Below, one piece after another: positions 33,348 through 44,487 of a stretch of DNA of 64,000 bases (its first letter is position 1; each line of letters starts with the position of its first letter). A model generated the notes under the pieces. That model saw nothing but the letters and a program-made list of their open reading frames with translations, was not told the origin of the DNA and searched no databases. Source of the DNA: Porphyra umbilicalis. Taxonomy: Eukaryota > Rhodophyta > Bangiophyceae > Bangiales > Bangiaceae. Both the position numbers and the translations under genes were made by a program. The stretch lies in the NCBI GenBank assembly GCA_002049455.2, contig KV918884.1, positions 141,331 to 205,330 on the forward strand, given 5' to 3'.

Positions 33348-33600
33348 TGTTGAAACGTAGTGGGGATAGGGGATGGGGGACCACGGTGAGATGGTTAAGT
33401 GGCTTGCGCTTGTTTGTATGTGTGCGAACGTGCTTTGTTGGTTGTCTCTCCAAAGCGCCCCTCTTCCCATCAAGGGCACTCCTCAAGTAGTCCAAGTCGG
33501 AGCACTCAAGCCCACCACGCCGCTCAAGCAGCCCACCCGCGCACGCGCCCGCCCACTCTCTAAATCAAAGCGCTCACCAAATCAAAGCGTCAAGGATCAA
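33348..33600 (-). repeat. LTR fragment related to the minus-strand copia
   Basis: It starts TGTTGA and shares GGGGGACCACGGTGA and GAACGTGCTTTGTTGGTTGT with the LTR at 44075-44485, in the same orientation. The match fades after the CTCACCAAATCAAAG string near 33592. No primer site follows its inner edge (lower coordinates), so it is a solo LTR or an old 3' LTR. Divergence from 44075-44485 is clearly greater than that between the two LTR pieces of the minus-strand copia. Confidence 0.65.
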
Positions 33601-33916
33601 AGCAAAGCCCACGCAAATCAAAGCATCAGAAGCGCAGGGACAGAAAATGTGAAATCGCAAAAAGTTCATGTAAAATCGCACGGGTACAAATGTCGAATGC
33701 ACCAGCGGTCACTTAACCGCGAGGAAGTCGCATCGGTAGCCTAGTGAGAGGTAGGGCTCCCACTCTCAGTGGGCGTGACCTTCGGGTCGCGTCCGGGAGT
33801 CGGGTGTTCGAACCTTGTCAATACCTGGTTTCTTGAATTTTGCTTTTTCACAGCAGCAGGGCTTACAGTTGCGTTGAGCATGACGTTCCATCGTCTCTGT
33901 CTCGTGATAGCTGACT
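33601..33916 (+). other. Gap with tRNA-like promoter boxes
   Basis: A-box-like TAGCCTAGTGAGAGG (33737-33751) and B-box-like GTTCGAACC (33806-33814) are spaced about as in a tRNA gene. The region between them folds only partly, and the T-arm stem is poor, so a tRNA-derived SINE or pseudo-tRNA is likelier than a real tRNA. No ORF. Confidence 0.3.
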
Positions 33917-36337
33917 ATGGATGAGCCCGATGCCTCAGAGCCCCTTGGGCCTATCCCGGGCAAATTGAGTTGCAACCAGCAACGTCAAGTGGCCCGCGCC
34001 CGGAAGCGGACGGAGGCCATGACTGCTGAAGCTGCTGATGTGGCTGAGCAAGCCGCCCATGCTGTCAATGCGGCGAATGCGGTCGAGCGAGGTGCGGTTG
34101 CCGTGGCGTGACGGGCCGAGCACACTGTGGCACGGGCCCCGTTGGCTCCCCTCGGCACCGGTCTCGAACTTGCGGCCGTGGCAGGTCGTGGCCGTGTTCG
34201 AGGCCGCGGCGGCGGCCGCGAGAGAGGACGCGGCAGCGTCGACGCGGGCACCAATAGACTCGGCAGGCGCTCACACGCGGTTCGACACGGGGATGGTGGA
34301 GGATGGCGGCTCGAATCGGCTGCGGACAGTGCCTCAGCCGCTGTCGGGGGATATCATCCCTCCCGAGTCCTGAGCGGCAGCGGTCGCGTCAGCGCGTGCG
34401 GCGCGACGCCAGCGCCACGCAATCGCCTGCCGGCCGTCCGGCCCACTCGGTCGTATGGGCCGGCACCCGGTGGCGACTGGACCCAGTCTGCATCAGAAGT
34501 GATCGCCATCATCATCGATTTGCCGCGAGTTTTGACTGGTCGTGTGGGCGGGCTTCCAGCCTTGCAGCTGCGGAGTCTTCGCTCGGCTTTGGAATTCGCG
34601 GGACCTGACAATCTTTCAAGCCTCGAACAGATGCAGATCATGAGTCAGTGCCGTGGGGGCTGTGGCGACGTGGAGGCCATTGATTCACTAATGGCTTCAG
34701 CTGTAAGGATATTGCAGAACGACGGCGGTGCTCTGCCGAGTCCTGCCGACACTACGGCCGCAAGCTTCTTTTTGTGGCAGGCTCTGGCGTCTCACGCATG
34801 CAAGAGACTGTGCTTTGGGGGAGTGCAGCGCTCCCTCCCTCTTGCGTTCCGCCCAGACCGGTCTCCAACCCCATCTGACGCTCTGCCTCCTGCTCCGATC
34901 TTCAATGGTAGAGCCTTTCCTCGTGCACCCCCCGCCAATGCACCGGCTGCGTGGCGCACGTGCTGGCGGCCGCCTGGGCGGCCACTTTCGCCTCCTGCGA
35001 AGCGCCTCCGCCGCACGACCAGCCATGATGGGGACCCGCAGTCGGGCGCAACGGTAACAGCTTTCGCGCCACCAAGGCCGCGTGGTGCGCCGTCGTTGCC
35101 AATGGCGTCTGGAGCAAGCGATGGCCTGAACGCTCTGCCGAAAGCAGTGGAACCTGGCGTGCCGCTGTTTTTCTGCCCCTCGCGCGCCAAAAGGCGGCTC
35201 CAGCTGTCAACAGCGGATATCGGGTCACTGGCAGAGGGCGCGGATAAGTCCAAGCGCATGATGGATGGCATGCTGCTGTGGAATTTGTACCAGGTTGACA
35301 GCATTGGAGTGCACGGTGGCGTCCGCGTTCTCTGCGCGCTCGACGCAGAGGACGTGAAGGACGCCGTGATTGATGACAACCTGATCGTAAACAGTGCGGC
35401 CAAAGTGATGCGAGACCGCCTGGTGTTCGGCGGGGGCACGGTTATCATGTCAGTGTACTGCGGCCGAAGATGGTCGGGCTTGGTCGTGCGCCAACTCCAT
35501 TTCGTCGCTTCCGCCGTCGCGCAGACCGTGATCGGTCGTGATGCAGCTCTTCTTCATGGCGGCGCAGTTTTTCTGATCAACATTTGCGAGACCAGAGGCG
35601 GCGCGCAGGTCAATTTTGACATTGTGGACAGCCTCTTTCGGTCGTTGAGTGCTGCGAGTTGTCAAACCCACGTACGTACCAGGGACTTCCTCGGAATGCG
35701 GATGCGTGTCAATGGGTGTCTGCGGATGCGTTTGCCCGTGCGCCGTGTGGCGATTCCCGGAGGAGAGATTGCTGAAACGGCGGACCACCTGCTGGCACAC
35801 GTTTCTTTGTTGCATTCGGCCAAACCACAAGCAGAGGTACACCTGCTACGTCGCCACAACGGGCCACAATGGCAACCGGCCCATGTCCCTCGGCGCTTGC
35901 GTGGCTTTGTTCGACGCATCGTGGACGCCCACCGATCCGGTGTAGAGATTTTTCTTGAACAGGAGCCCGGCGAGGTGCTGTTGAACGGTTATGACCTCTC
36001 GGAGGACGAGGCGGTCGACGGCGAAGAGGCTCTTAATGACTTGACAGTTAACAAAGACGGTTCCGGTGACAACAGTGTGCATTACGGCAGTCGCAAGGGC
36101 GACGGCAGTGGAGGAATGAGACGCTGTGAAGATGGTGACAGTTTCGGGAATGGGGGTGGTGGGATCAACAATCGCAACGGACGAAGCCCAGCTGACGGCG
36201 TCGAACACGGGTGTCAAACTGATGCGCATCTCGTGCTCGGAAGTTCCCTTCAGGGGCTTCGAGAAATGTCCCTCGCGGGGTGCTCGGCGACGCACGCGGG
36301 CCTGGCGGCGCAACTGCTGCTACACATGCTGTTGTAG
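33917..36337 (+). pseudogene. N-terminal ORF of repeat/JmjC gene copy B (nuclear protein)
   Basis: ATG 33917 opens a frame with one internal TGA (34109-34111) and then 736 clean codons to TAG 36335. Features in order from 34127: an RG-rich patch (RGRVRGRGGGRERGRG, residues 21-36), a Cys-containing helical region (about 130-235), a Pro-rich stretch with a basic nuclear-signal-like PPAKRLRR (289-296), a folded-looking region (about 345-560) and an Asp/Gly/Ser-rich end. The length and normal composition make coding certain in the past. It runs straight into the 108-bp array, and the JmjC frame lies beyond the inserted DNA. I infer one ancestral gene. The family is unknown. Confidence 0.6.
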
Positions 36338-36459
36338 GCGCTGTGGCTAGTGTGCACGATCATGATCAACGCGGCAATGGTGGATACAGGCGTCATAGGG
36401 AAGTGGAGGCACCGCTGGGTGGTGCAGGCGTTGCTTCCCGCGCTCCTGCTCGTGCTGGC

Positions 36460-38090
36460 AGTGGTGTGGCTTCTTGAGATGGACACGACAATGGCGTCGG
36501 GAACGAAGGTGAGGCTCAGGGACTCGTCGGTGCAAGCGTTGATGCCCGCGCTCGTGGGGGTGCTGCCGCTTGCGTGGCTGCTCGAGACGGACGCGTCGAT
36601 GGCACCGATGGTGCAAAGGCAGTACGCGGACTTGGTGGTGCGCGCATTGACGCCCGCGCTCGTGCTGGTGCTTCCGTTGGTGTGGTTGCTCACGACGGAC
36701 GTGACGATGGTGGCGATAAAGCAGTGGCGGTACGCGAGCTTGGAGGTGCACGCATTGGTGCACGCGCTGGTGGTCGTGGTGCCGCTGGTGTGGTTGCTCA
36801 AGATGGACCCAACGATGATGGCGATGGTGCAGCGGCAGTACGCGGACTTTGTGGTGCACGCGTTGATGCACGCTCTTGTGCTGTTGGTGCCGATGAAATG
36901 CTTGCTCAAGATCGATCCGACGATGGTGGTGGTGGGGAATTCGCGGTATGTGGACTTGGAGGTGCATGCGTCGATGCACAAGCTGGTAGTGGTGGTGCCG
37001 ATGGTGTGCTTTCTCAAGATGGACGTGTCGACGGTGGTCATGATGCAGCGGCAGTACATGATCATGAACGTGCACGCATCGATGCACGCGCTGGTGCTGG
37101 TGCTCCCGTTTGCGTGGTTGCTGAAGATTGACGCGACGATGGTGGCAATGTTGCCGCGGTGGTACGCGGACTTGGTGGTGCACGCGTTGATGCACGCGCT
37201 CGTGCTGGTGGTTTCGGTTATGAGGCTGCTCAAGCTGGACCCGAAAATGGGGTCAGGGGTTGATTGGCGGTACGCGGACTGGCAGGGGCACGCGTCGATG
37301 CTCACGCTCCTGCTGGTCGCGCCGATGGTGTGTTTGCACAGGATGGCCGCGACGATTGTGGCAATGGTGCAGGGGTGGTCAACAGACTTCGTGGTGCACG
37401 CTTTGCTGCACGCGCTCGTGCTGATGCTCCCGTTGGCGTGGTTGCTGAAGATGAACGCGACGATGATGGCAATGTTGCAGCGGTGGTACGCGGACTTGGA
37501 GGTGCACGCGTCGACGCACGCGCTTGTCCTATTGGTGCCGATGAGGTGTTTCCTGATGCTGGACGCGATGATGGTGGTGGGGATGCACCGGCGGTACGCG
37601 GTCTTGGAGGTTCACGCGTCGATGCACGCGCTCGTGCAAGTGCCCCCGTTGGTGTGGTTGCTGAAGATGGATGCGACGATGGTGGTGGTGGTCGGGTGGC
37701 TGTCCGAGAACTTGGTGGTGCGCACATTGATGCACGCGATTCTGGTCGTGTTGCCGATAATGTGGTTGCTCAAGGTGGACGCGACGATGGTGGCGATGGT
37801 GCAGCGGCCGTACGCGGACAAGGAGGTGCACGCGTCGATGCACGCGCTCGCGCTGGTTCTCTCGTAAGTGTGGTTGCTCAAGTTGGACCCGCTGATGGTG
37901 GTGGTGGTGGAGTGGCAGTACGCGGACTTGTTGGTGCACACGATGATGCACGCGATTTTGGTCGTGCTGTCGATAATTTGGTTGCTCAAGATGAACGCGA
38001 CGATGGTGGCAATGATGCGGCAGCAGCACGAGGACTTGAATGTCCACGCGTTGATGCCCACGTTCGTGACTGCAGTACCACAATCCAGGG
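36460..38090 (+). repeat. Array B: 108-bp (36-codon) tandem repeat
   Basis: A TGG marker recurs every 108 bases exactly from 36467 to 37979 (15 positions, no net length change), although the units differ in sequence. The Gly/Arg frame reads VVAQDGRDDGG, AAVRGLGGARVDARAR per unit. Another frame reads WLLKMD, MVQRQYADLVVHALMHAL. The minus strand is open too (36250-37305, 36347-37195, 37529-38083). By analogy with array A, and because the Gly/Arg frame leads into the linker in array C, I take Gly/Arg as the coding frame; a frame change near 36280 would be needed to join it to the N-terminal ORF. Confidence 0.85.
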
Positions 38091-38102
38091 GGTTACCTCA
38101 GA

Positions 38103-38236
38103 ATGAGGAAAGTAATGGCCGTCTCAGCTGTTCGCGCGACACCCGCTATCGGACTCGAGGTCCGGGAAGTCGGGCCGATCGAAACGCCAAGACATCTAGA
38201 CACGGTTTACTTGCCGGCGACGACGGTGCTCGCACA
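38103..38236 (-). repeat. LTR fragment of the nested non-autonomous element family
   Basis: The reverse complement matches the end part of the LTRs at 49978-50450 and 53372-53847 (shared strings ACACCCGCTAT, GAAACGCCAAGACA and CACGGTTTACTTGCCGGCGA). It lies at the junction between array B and a copy of the antisense-ORF sequence. Confidence 0.7.
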
Positions 38237-38880
38237 CGGCGACGCCTCCCACCGGCCCCGTCGGGGCTCCGTCCCCCGCGTTCGCGTTGTGCCCGTCCAC
38301 GGCGGCCGCCGCTCAGGGACCGGCGTCGCCGTCCGTCGCGCCGACCACGTCGGGACCGCTTGGACGCCGCCCAACCGTCCCCATTCATCCGGCGGTGCCG
38401 CCGGGCAAGCGGCTCTCGTGCGACTCGAACGGCCGGGAATGGCGGAAGCCGCCTCACCCGGCGGGCGCTGTTGCGATGGCCGGCCCCGGGGCCGAGGCAC
38501 CGACGTCCCCGGCGCCCGTCATAGCGGCTTGCCTCGTCCCCGTCCCCGGCGGGGGGCTCGCGAGCGTGCCGGAGGAGCGTCCGCCGCTCCTGGGGCAGAC
38601 TGCCCTCGCGTTCCCGCCACGGCCGGCGCCACTCGCCGTCCGGGCCTGGCTCTCTCCGCTGGGGCCGCCCGGCGCCACGGCCGACTGGCCGCTTGTCAGA
38701 GACGTCTTTCTGCCCGCCCATTCCCAGGACACGGCTGGGGCGCACGCCGTGTGGCGGTAGGAGTATGCCAAGGCGGCGGGATACGACGACAGGCCGGCGC
38801 CCGACCGCGACTTTGCGTCCTTTGTTTGTTTGTCGACCAGTGGGCGCTACGAGTGTTCGAGAAACAGCGGGTGTGGGCCA
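38237..38880 (+). pseudogene. Partial copy of the chromovirus-associated plus-strand ORF
   Basis: Frames at 38287-38760 and beyond read NGREWRKPPHPAGA, VPEERPPLLGQ, VRAWLSPLGPP and ADWPLVRDVFLPAHS, matching NGREWRKPLRPAGA, VPEERPPFLRQ, VRAWLAPLGPA and ADWPLVSDIFLPAHP at 47193-47700. A TAG at 38758 interrupts it; EYAKAAGYDDRP continues the match beyond. The copy then fades near 38880. This third copy supports the ORF as a real protein of a repeated family. Confidence 0.65.
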
Positions 38881-39784
38881 CCGTAGGTCCTACTCAATCC
38901 GCCCGGCCCGGCCCGGCCCGACTCACCCCCCTCGCCCACCACCCGACAACTCTTTCGGACCGACTCTATCATGACGACATCGTGCGTGCATGCCCTCCGT
39001 GCCAACTTTTTCACCTTCTTCATGCCCAAGATCTGTCATCTCAGGCGGGTGATCAGATGTCAAGAAGCGCGAGAAGTTGAAGGAAATAGGTCCACCAGGG
39101 CATGCTGCTTTGTACAAGAGCTCGTACTTGATGAATAACTGCTCTCTGGGGTGTTTCATAGCGACAGACTGCGTCCTATCAGTGGTCTGCCTTTTTTCCA
39201 TCACGGACCTCTGGGGAGCTTCAGAAGTAGACGCTTCAGTACCTCTCGAGGCACAGTGGCCGAGAGCTGAAGCTCGAGTGGGTGACCCGAGGCCAGAACG
39301 GCATCGCTGAGCTCATTTATGCAGTCAGAACCGCCGTTCGCTATAAGGGTTCCTCAGGACAGCCCTGCCGACAGCAGCATCAAACAGTCGTTTCTGGGTC
39401 GATTGAGCCCCCTCGTACAACAGACACTAGCAAATTGGCGCCATGGGGGGCGTTCAAGCGTGCCCACGTCTCGGGCAGACGCGATGGTGGATGATATTGC
39501 GCGCGCGCGCATCCAGAACAGGGCACAGCGCGGACAGAGGGCGGCATTTGAGGTCCCGGGGAGTGGCGGGAACCGCCCCAGGGCGCCCCAAAAATGGCGC
39601 CCCAAAGTGACTTTTTCGCTTAGCAGAATGTACCTCAGTTCCCCCAGGGCTAGACAGACCACGCTGAGTTCATTCCTGGCGTCAAAATGGACAGCAGACA
39701 ACGGGAAAAGCTTGAAAACAGACGCTGAAAATGAGGATCAAATGAGCGGGAAAGGATCAACTGAGTCCCCCGATAGAATAGACA
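38881..39784 (+). other. Unassigned stretch with one ORF and a family A-like terminus
   Basis: A plus frame of 167 codons (39319-39822) reads ordinary, basic sequence with a PCNA-box-like QTTLSSFL near 39655. The meaning is uncertain because the frame runs across an element junction at 39784. Just before that junction CGATAGAATAGACA (39771-39784) matches the family A terminus, and inside it GATCAAATGAGCGGG recalls that family's subterminal repeats. The opposite end was not found. Confidence 0.4.
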
Positions 39785-39959
39785 CTAGAGCCAAGCGAAG
39801 ATCAAATCCAAAACACGCCTAAATTAACGCCCCAAGATGACCCAACACAAATATGTGCAACTTAACCACGTCTTGCAAATGTACCATCTGCGGTACCATA
39901 TGGGTCACCGAGCATCATCCATCCGCGAACCGCCAGTGGAGTCGGCGACGAGCATCACA
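39785..39959 (-). repeat. Truncated 3' LTR of minus-strand copia (element 3)
   Basis: 175 bp that match 44311-44485 with about two differences. On the minus strand it begins TGTGATG right after the end of pol and is cut at CTAG (39785-39788), where a family A-type end abuts it. The partner LTR carries the uninterrupted CTAG site. Confidence 0.8.
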
Positions 39960-40434
39960 GTCGAGCACTGCTCCTTGCTCGTTGCCGCGGAGATTCTTGA
40001 TTTCAGCAAAGCCCCATGTCTTCGACATGCTTGTCGTGCTTGGTCTTGCCGAGCTCCTTTGTCTTGGGGTCCGCCACCATGTCGTCCGTTGCACTATGCT
40101 CCAGTGTCACCTTGTCCGTCGTGATGGCCTCGCGCACGAAGTGGTAGCGAATGTCGATGCGCTTAGTGCGCTTGTGCTCGACGGGGTTCTTGGAGAAGTC
40201 AATTCACCCACTGTTGTCGACGATGATGTTGATCGGCCCTCCCGAGATCGCTGTCCGTAGCCCTTGAGTTGCCACGCTTTGCACGAGCTTGTTGCGCCAA
40301 ACAGCTTCCTTGCTGGCTTCACTTAAAGCCATGTACTCATATTCCATCGTCAGGAGCGCCACCGTCTTATGCAACTGGGAACCCCAGCTGACGGCTGCTC
40401 CGCCAAAGATGAATGTGAAGCCCGTCGTAGAACG
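39960..40434 (-). pseudogene. RNase H end of element 3 pol
   Basis: Reading on the minus strand gives GFRHADWAGD, then after a stop STTGFTF, a LT-MEYEYMALSEASKEAVW-like stretch and RTKRIDIRYHFVRE, the typical end of copia pol. Confidence 0.65.
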
Positions 40435-41340
40435 TCAAGTCTTGTGGTCACCCGCCCAATCGGCATGCCTAAAGCCTTGTAGAACACAGAAAGAGTGCTT
40501 GTCGAAGACCAGCCCCTTGTCCATCGAACCCTTGACGTACCGGAGAACGCGCTTGATCGCCGCCCGATGCTCCTTGCCGTAGCACGAGACAAATCGACTC
40601 AGCTTCCCGATAGCGAAAGCGAGGTCAGGACGTGTCCCGACCATCAGGCACATGAGACTGCCGACTGCTTCGCGATAGGGCAGCGCGTCGTCGCTCTCGT
40701 CGGCCTTGACCAGCTGCAAGCCCACCTCCAGCGACGTTCCGATCGGGTTGCACTCCGCCATCCCGAACTTTTCCAGCACTTGCCCCGCGTACTTTCCCTG
40801 CGACAGCTTGAGGGTGCCCAACGCCTTGTCACGCCTCATCTCTAGCCCGAGGATGACCTTCACCTCGCTCAGGTCCTTTATCTCAAAACGCCTGTGCAGA
40901 GCGTCCTTGATATTGTTGATCGCCGCCAGGATTGATGCCACCAACAGCAGATCGTCGAAGTACACCAGGACGATGATGATTTTGCCGTCATCCATAAGGA
41001 GGTAGAGGCATGCATCCGGGTCAATGTTGTCAAACCCCTGCGACTTGAGGAAGTCGTCGAGCTTGGCGTGCAACATTTTGGAAGCTTGCTTCAGCCCATA
41101 GAGCGCTTGGAGGAGACGACACAACTTGTCAGGATACGTCGGATCCACATAGCCGTCTGGCTGCTCCATGTAGACCTCTTTGTCTAGGTCGCCGTTGAGG
41201 AATGCCGTCTTGACGTCCGTCTGATGTAGCTCCCACCTGCTCGCCGCCGTCATCGTCAGAATGCATCGGATGGTAGTGAATTTGGCCACCGGCGCGAACG
41301 TCTCGTTGATATCGAGCCCCTTGATCTCCCGGTTCCCCAT
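40435..41340 (-). pseudogene. Reverse transcriptase of element 3
   Basis: A 301-residue frame with FAPVAKFTTIRCILTMTA, HQTDVKTAFLNGDLDKEVYM (catalytic Asp), CRLLQALYGLKQA and VYFDDLLLVAS (box YFDD in place of YVDD). DLAFAIGKLSRF and DWAGD follow. Met is present at 41340, but the true pol starts far upstream. The variant box keeps both aspartates. Confidence 0.85.
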
Positions 41341-43299
41341 GAAGCACAGGCGCGCCTTTTGCCGCGTAGTGTCGTTCCAGTTCTTGTCAACCTCGTTTTT
41401 GACATTGTAAATTCACTTGTTCCTCAGCGCGCGTCGACTGGCCGGGCCATCCGTTAAGCACCAAGTCTTGTTCTTGCGGACGGCCTCCATCTCCTCGTCC
41501 ATGGCGATCTGCCACTTCGCTGATTCTTGCCTTTGACCGGCTTGCACGTACGTCGTGTGCGCCTCGTGAGCAACCAGGCTCACCGGGCGCGAGTACTCTA
41601 CAGTTACTCGCTGCGCTCAGCCGCTACGACGCAGCGTGTCTTCAGAGCCACCACAACCTTGATTGTCGTCCGCAGACTTGTCAGATCCATCGTCTTGCTT
41701 GTCATTCTTGTCGCCATTGTCGGCATCTACGTCCTCGCCGACGCTTGCAGAACGCAAGCCCGTCTCGACTTTGTCATCTTTGTCTTCGGGAAGCTCTTTC
41801 GCAATTTTGGCGACCTCGCTTACGTTTGTCTCCGCGAACACGACGCTTCGTGCCTTGACGACCTCGCTGTCGTCAAGAATGACCTTGTACGCCTTGCTGC
41901 CGTCGGGATAGCCTAAAAAGACGCCCTTCGCCGCCTTCTCGCCCACTTTTCCGTCGATATGACTCTTGTGCAGCACCACCCAGCATGTTGACCCAAACAC
42001 CAGGATGTGGCTTTTGTTGAGCGTATTCCCGCTCCACAGCTCAAAAGGAGTCTTGCTGACGGGAAGCGCCCGGCTGCTGAGGCGGTTCTTGATGTACACC
42101 GCCGTCTTGATAGCATCCGCCTAACGATCCTGATCGACGTCCTTGTATCCCATCCTCGTACGTTCCATCTGCACGAGACCTCGGTTGAGCCGCTCAGCAA
42201 CCCCGTTTCGCACCGTGGTGTGGTGCTCCGTGCCGTATTCATCGTGGAGAACCGTGAATGCGTTCGACACATACTCGCCGCCTTTTTCGGAGCGCACGCT
42301 CTTGATGTTGGTTGCCGTGTGCAGCTGGGCCTTCGTCAGCCACTTCTTGTACTCAGAGAGCAGATCGCTCTTCTTTCGCAGAAAGAACACGTCTGTTCAG
42401 CGGGAGAAGTCGTCGGTGAAGGTGCCGAAGTAGAGCGCACCGCCATGCGATGGCTCTGACATCGGCCCGCCCAGGTCCGAGTGCACGAGCTGCATGCGCT
42501 TGCTGACTCAATCTCTTCCTGCACTAGGCATAGGTGTCATAGCCGCCTTCTCAAACACGCACGGCTCTCAAACATAATTGACCGCCATGGAAAAGCACTT
42601 GAGTCTGTCAATGCTCCTGTTCTTGATCATTTGCTGAACGCCAGCCACGTTGACGTTCCCAAGGCGCTGATGCCAGAGCTGAATAGAGGCCCCCGCAGCA
42701 ATATCCGATAGTGGGTCCATGTCCAGGTGGAAGAGCCCGTTCAAACGCGTACCGCACGCAGCAATCTTCTCGTTCATCTTGATGACGGACGTACCGCGCT
42801 TGAAACACACTTCCGCACCACGTTCCTCCATCATGCCGACCGATAGGAGGTTCAAGCCCATAGTAGAAACATGGAGTTCTTTCTCCAACTTGATCTCGCG
42901 CGTCTTGCCGTGAAGGATGACGTTGAGTACGACTGTTCCGACGCCCGCCGTGTCCACAGACCCCTTGTCACCCATCGTGACGCTGCGTCTCGAGGTCGTC
43001 TGGTAGTCGTCGAAGCACGCGCGCATCAAGCATATGTGTGCAGACGCCGCAGAATCTACAAGACAAGACTTGGAGATGTCATCTCTGTCAGCCGCATTGC
43101 CCACCAGACAGATGGCGTCGTCGCTATCGCTACCATCTTCAGCCGCAGTCGCGACCACCTTGTCCTGTCTCTTATTCTTGGCCTTGAGCTCTGGGCAATC
43201 ATGAGAGATGTGCTCAAGCTTGTTGCAGCAGAAGCACTCGATCTTGGAGAGGTCACCAGGGCGGCCCTGACCGCGATAGTTGGCGCCGACAAGTGCCAT
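41341..43299 (-). pseudogene. Protease and integrase of element 3
   Basis: A zinc knuckle CFCCNKLEHISHDC lies near 43240-43195. A protease-like CLVDSAASAHI near 43055 has Ala where the DSG motif needs Gly. LWHQRLGN (pre-integrase) lies near 42670. Integrase follows, with HSDLGGP, SEKGGEY (Glu where the second catalytic Asp is usual) and NGVAERLNR. SGNTLNKSHILVFGSTCWV and GVFLGYPDGSKAYKV precede an acidic linker (about 41840-41640). Stops lie at 42560, 42508, 42120 and 41615. Not functional. Confidence 0.75.
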
Positions 43300-43952
43300 G
43301 TCGCCAATGCGCTTCGTCGCCGATGACTTGTCCGCCTGCCGCCGCTCCTCCTGAAGCTAGCGGCTCGTGACAAAGTCGAGGCGTAGCTCGTCCTCGCCCT
43401 TGGCGTCGAGAACCACCAGCAAGTTCTCACACTTGGACGTCAGACCGTTGAGGACGCTCATAGCAACGTCCATCTCCGTCACCTCGCCGCGCATGGCCTT
43501 GAGGTTCTCGCCGAGGTCGCGCACGCGGTTGATGTAGCCCAGAATGCCCTCGCCGACGGTCATTGCGACGGTGCAGAACTTGCGTCACGCATCATCGTGT
43601 TCATCAAACTATTGCGCTGAAAGACACCCTGCAGCGTCGACCACTTTTCCGCCGTCGTCTTGCAGCCCGACACGTGCTCGAGCTGCTCAGACTCAAGGGT
43701 GAGTTCGATGATGGCGCTCGCCTTCGTGTCTCGACGCTTCCACAAAGCCAACTTGCGGTCTTTCGCGTCCGTCGGCTGGCCGTCTTCGTCAAGCATGTTG
43801 TTCAGGTCGCACAGCGCGAGGACCATCTTAATGCGCTGATGCCACTCGTGGAAGTTCGTCTCCGTCAACTTGTCAATCATGATGCCGCCCATGCCGGCAG
43901 CGCCTCCTTCCATGATACATTCTTGTCGTAGCGCCCGACCTTGCCAAGCCAT
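43300..43952 (-). pseudogene. gag of element 3
   Basis: The minus frame from Met 43952 reads the copia gag pattern (LTETNFHEWHQRIKMVL, ALWKRRDTKASAIIELTL, WSTLQGVFQRNSLM). A frame change near 43560 leads to GEGILGYINRVRDLGENLKAM and LNGLTSKCENLLVVLDA, ending with TAG at 43357. Confidence 0.75.
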
Positions 43953-44062
43953 GCGCCTTGACCGTCACATCGTTAAATCACCTTGATCTCGTCTTCTTCG
44001 CACTTGCGGCGACCGCCGCGACACCAGCTGGCACACCTTGCGCTTGTCATAGCCACGGCTCC

Positions 44063-44074
44063 GGGCCCATAACC
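44063..44074 (-). promoter_or_regulatory. Primer binding site of element 3
   Basis: GGTTATGGGCCC on the minus strand directly follows the 5' LTR end (CTCAACA). The same string follows the 5' LTR of the large plus-strand copia at 48427. In Drosophila copia a similar site pairs with an internal part of initiator tRNA-Met. Confidence 0.7.
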
Positions 44075-44485
44075 TGTTGAGAACGCAGTTGGGATAGGGG
44101 TTGGGGGACCACGGTGAAGTGGTTGAGTGGCTTGAGCGTGTGTTTGTGTCTGTGAACGTGCTTTGTTGGTTGTCCTGAGGTTCGCCCGCCTCTCCCAACG
44201 GAGAGCCCCTCTCAAATAGTCCCCACCGGCCCAGGTGCTCTCTCCTCTCGCGCCCACACCGACGCCCACGCCCTCGCACCAAATCTAATCACTCACCAAA
44301 TCAAAAGCCACTAGAGCCAAGCGAAGATCAAATCCAAAACACGCCTAAATTAACGCCCCAAGATGACCCAACACAAATGTGTGCAACTTGACCACGTCTT
44401 GCAAATGTACCATCTGCGGTACCATATGGGTCACCGAGCATCATCCATCCGCGAACCGCCAGTGGAGTCGGCGACGAGCATCACA
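44075..44485 (-). repeat. 5' LTR of element 3
   Basis: 411 bp, beginning TGTGATG and ending CTCAACA on the minus strand, so it has TG...CA ends. Its first 175 bp match 39785-39959, and its inner half matches the LTR fragment at 33348-33600. Confidence 0.85.
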
Positions 44486-44487
44486 GT

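Larger units (their letters stand above)
39960..44485 (-). mobile_element. Minus-strand Ty1/copia element (element 3)
   Basis: 5' LTR 44075-44485, primer site 44063-44074, gag, protease, integrase, RT, RNase H, then the cut 3' LTR at 39785-39959. The two LTR pieces are nearly identical while pol has many stops, so the element may have decayed at pol before or soon after insertion, or its LTRs may have been homogenised. It splits the 108-bp array of gene copy B. Confidence 0.85.

Noticed and set aside
36350-38083. 505-codon hydrophobic plus frame and 351/282/184-codon minus frames in array B as membrane or secreted proteins
   Set aside because: They are produced by the 108-bp unit whose length is a multiple of three, so one open frame repeats 15 times. 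No signal or flanking unique coding sequence supports them.
39785-44485. 175-bp direct repeats as a giant target-site duplication
   Set aside because: They begin TGTGATG next to the pol end and, at 44485, belong to an LTR ending at a primer site. They are the remains of an LTR pair.
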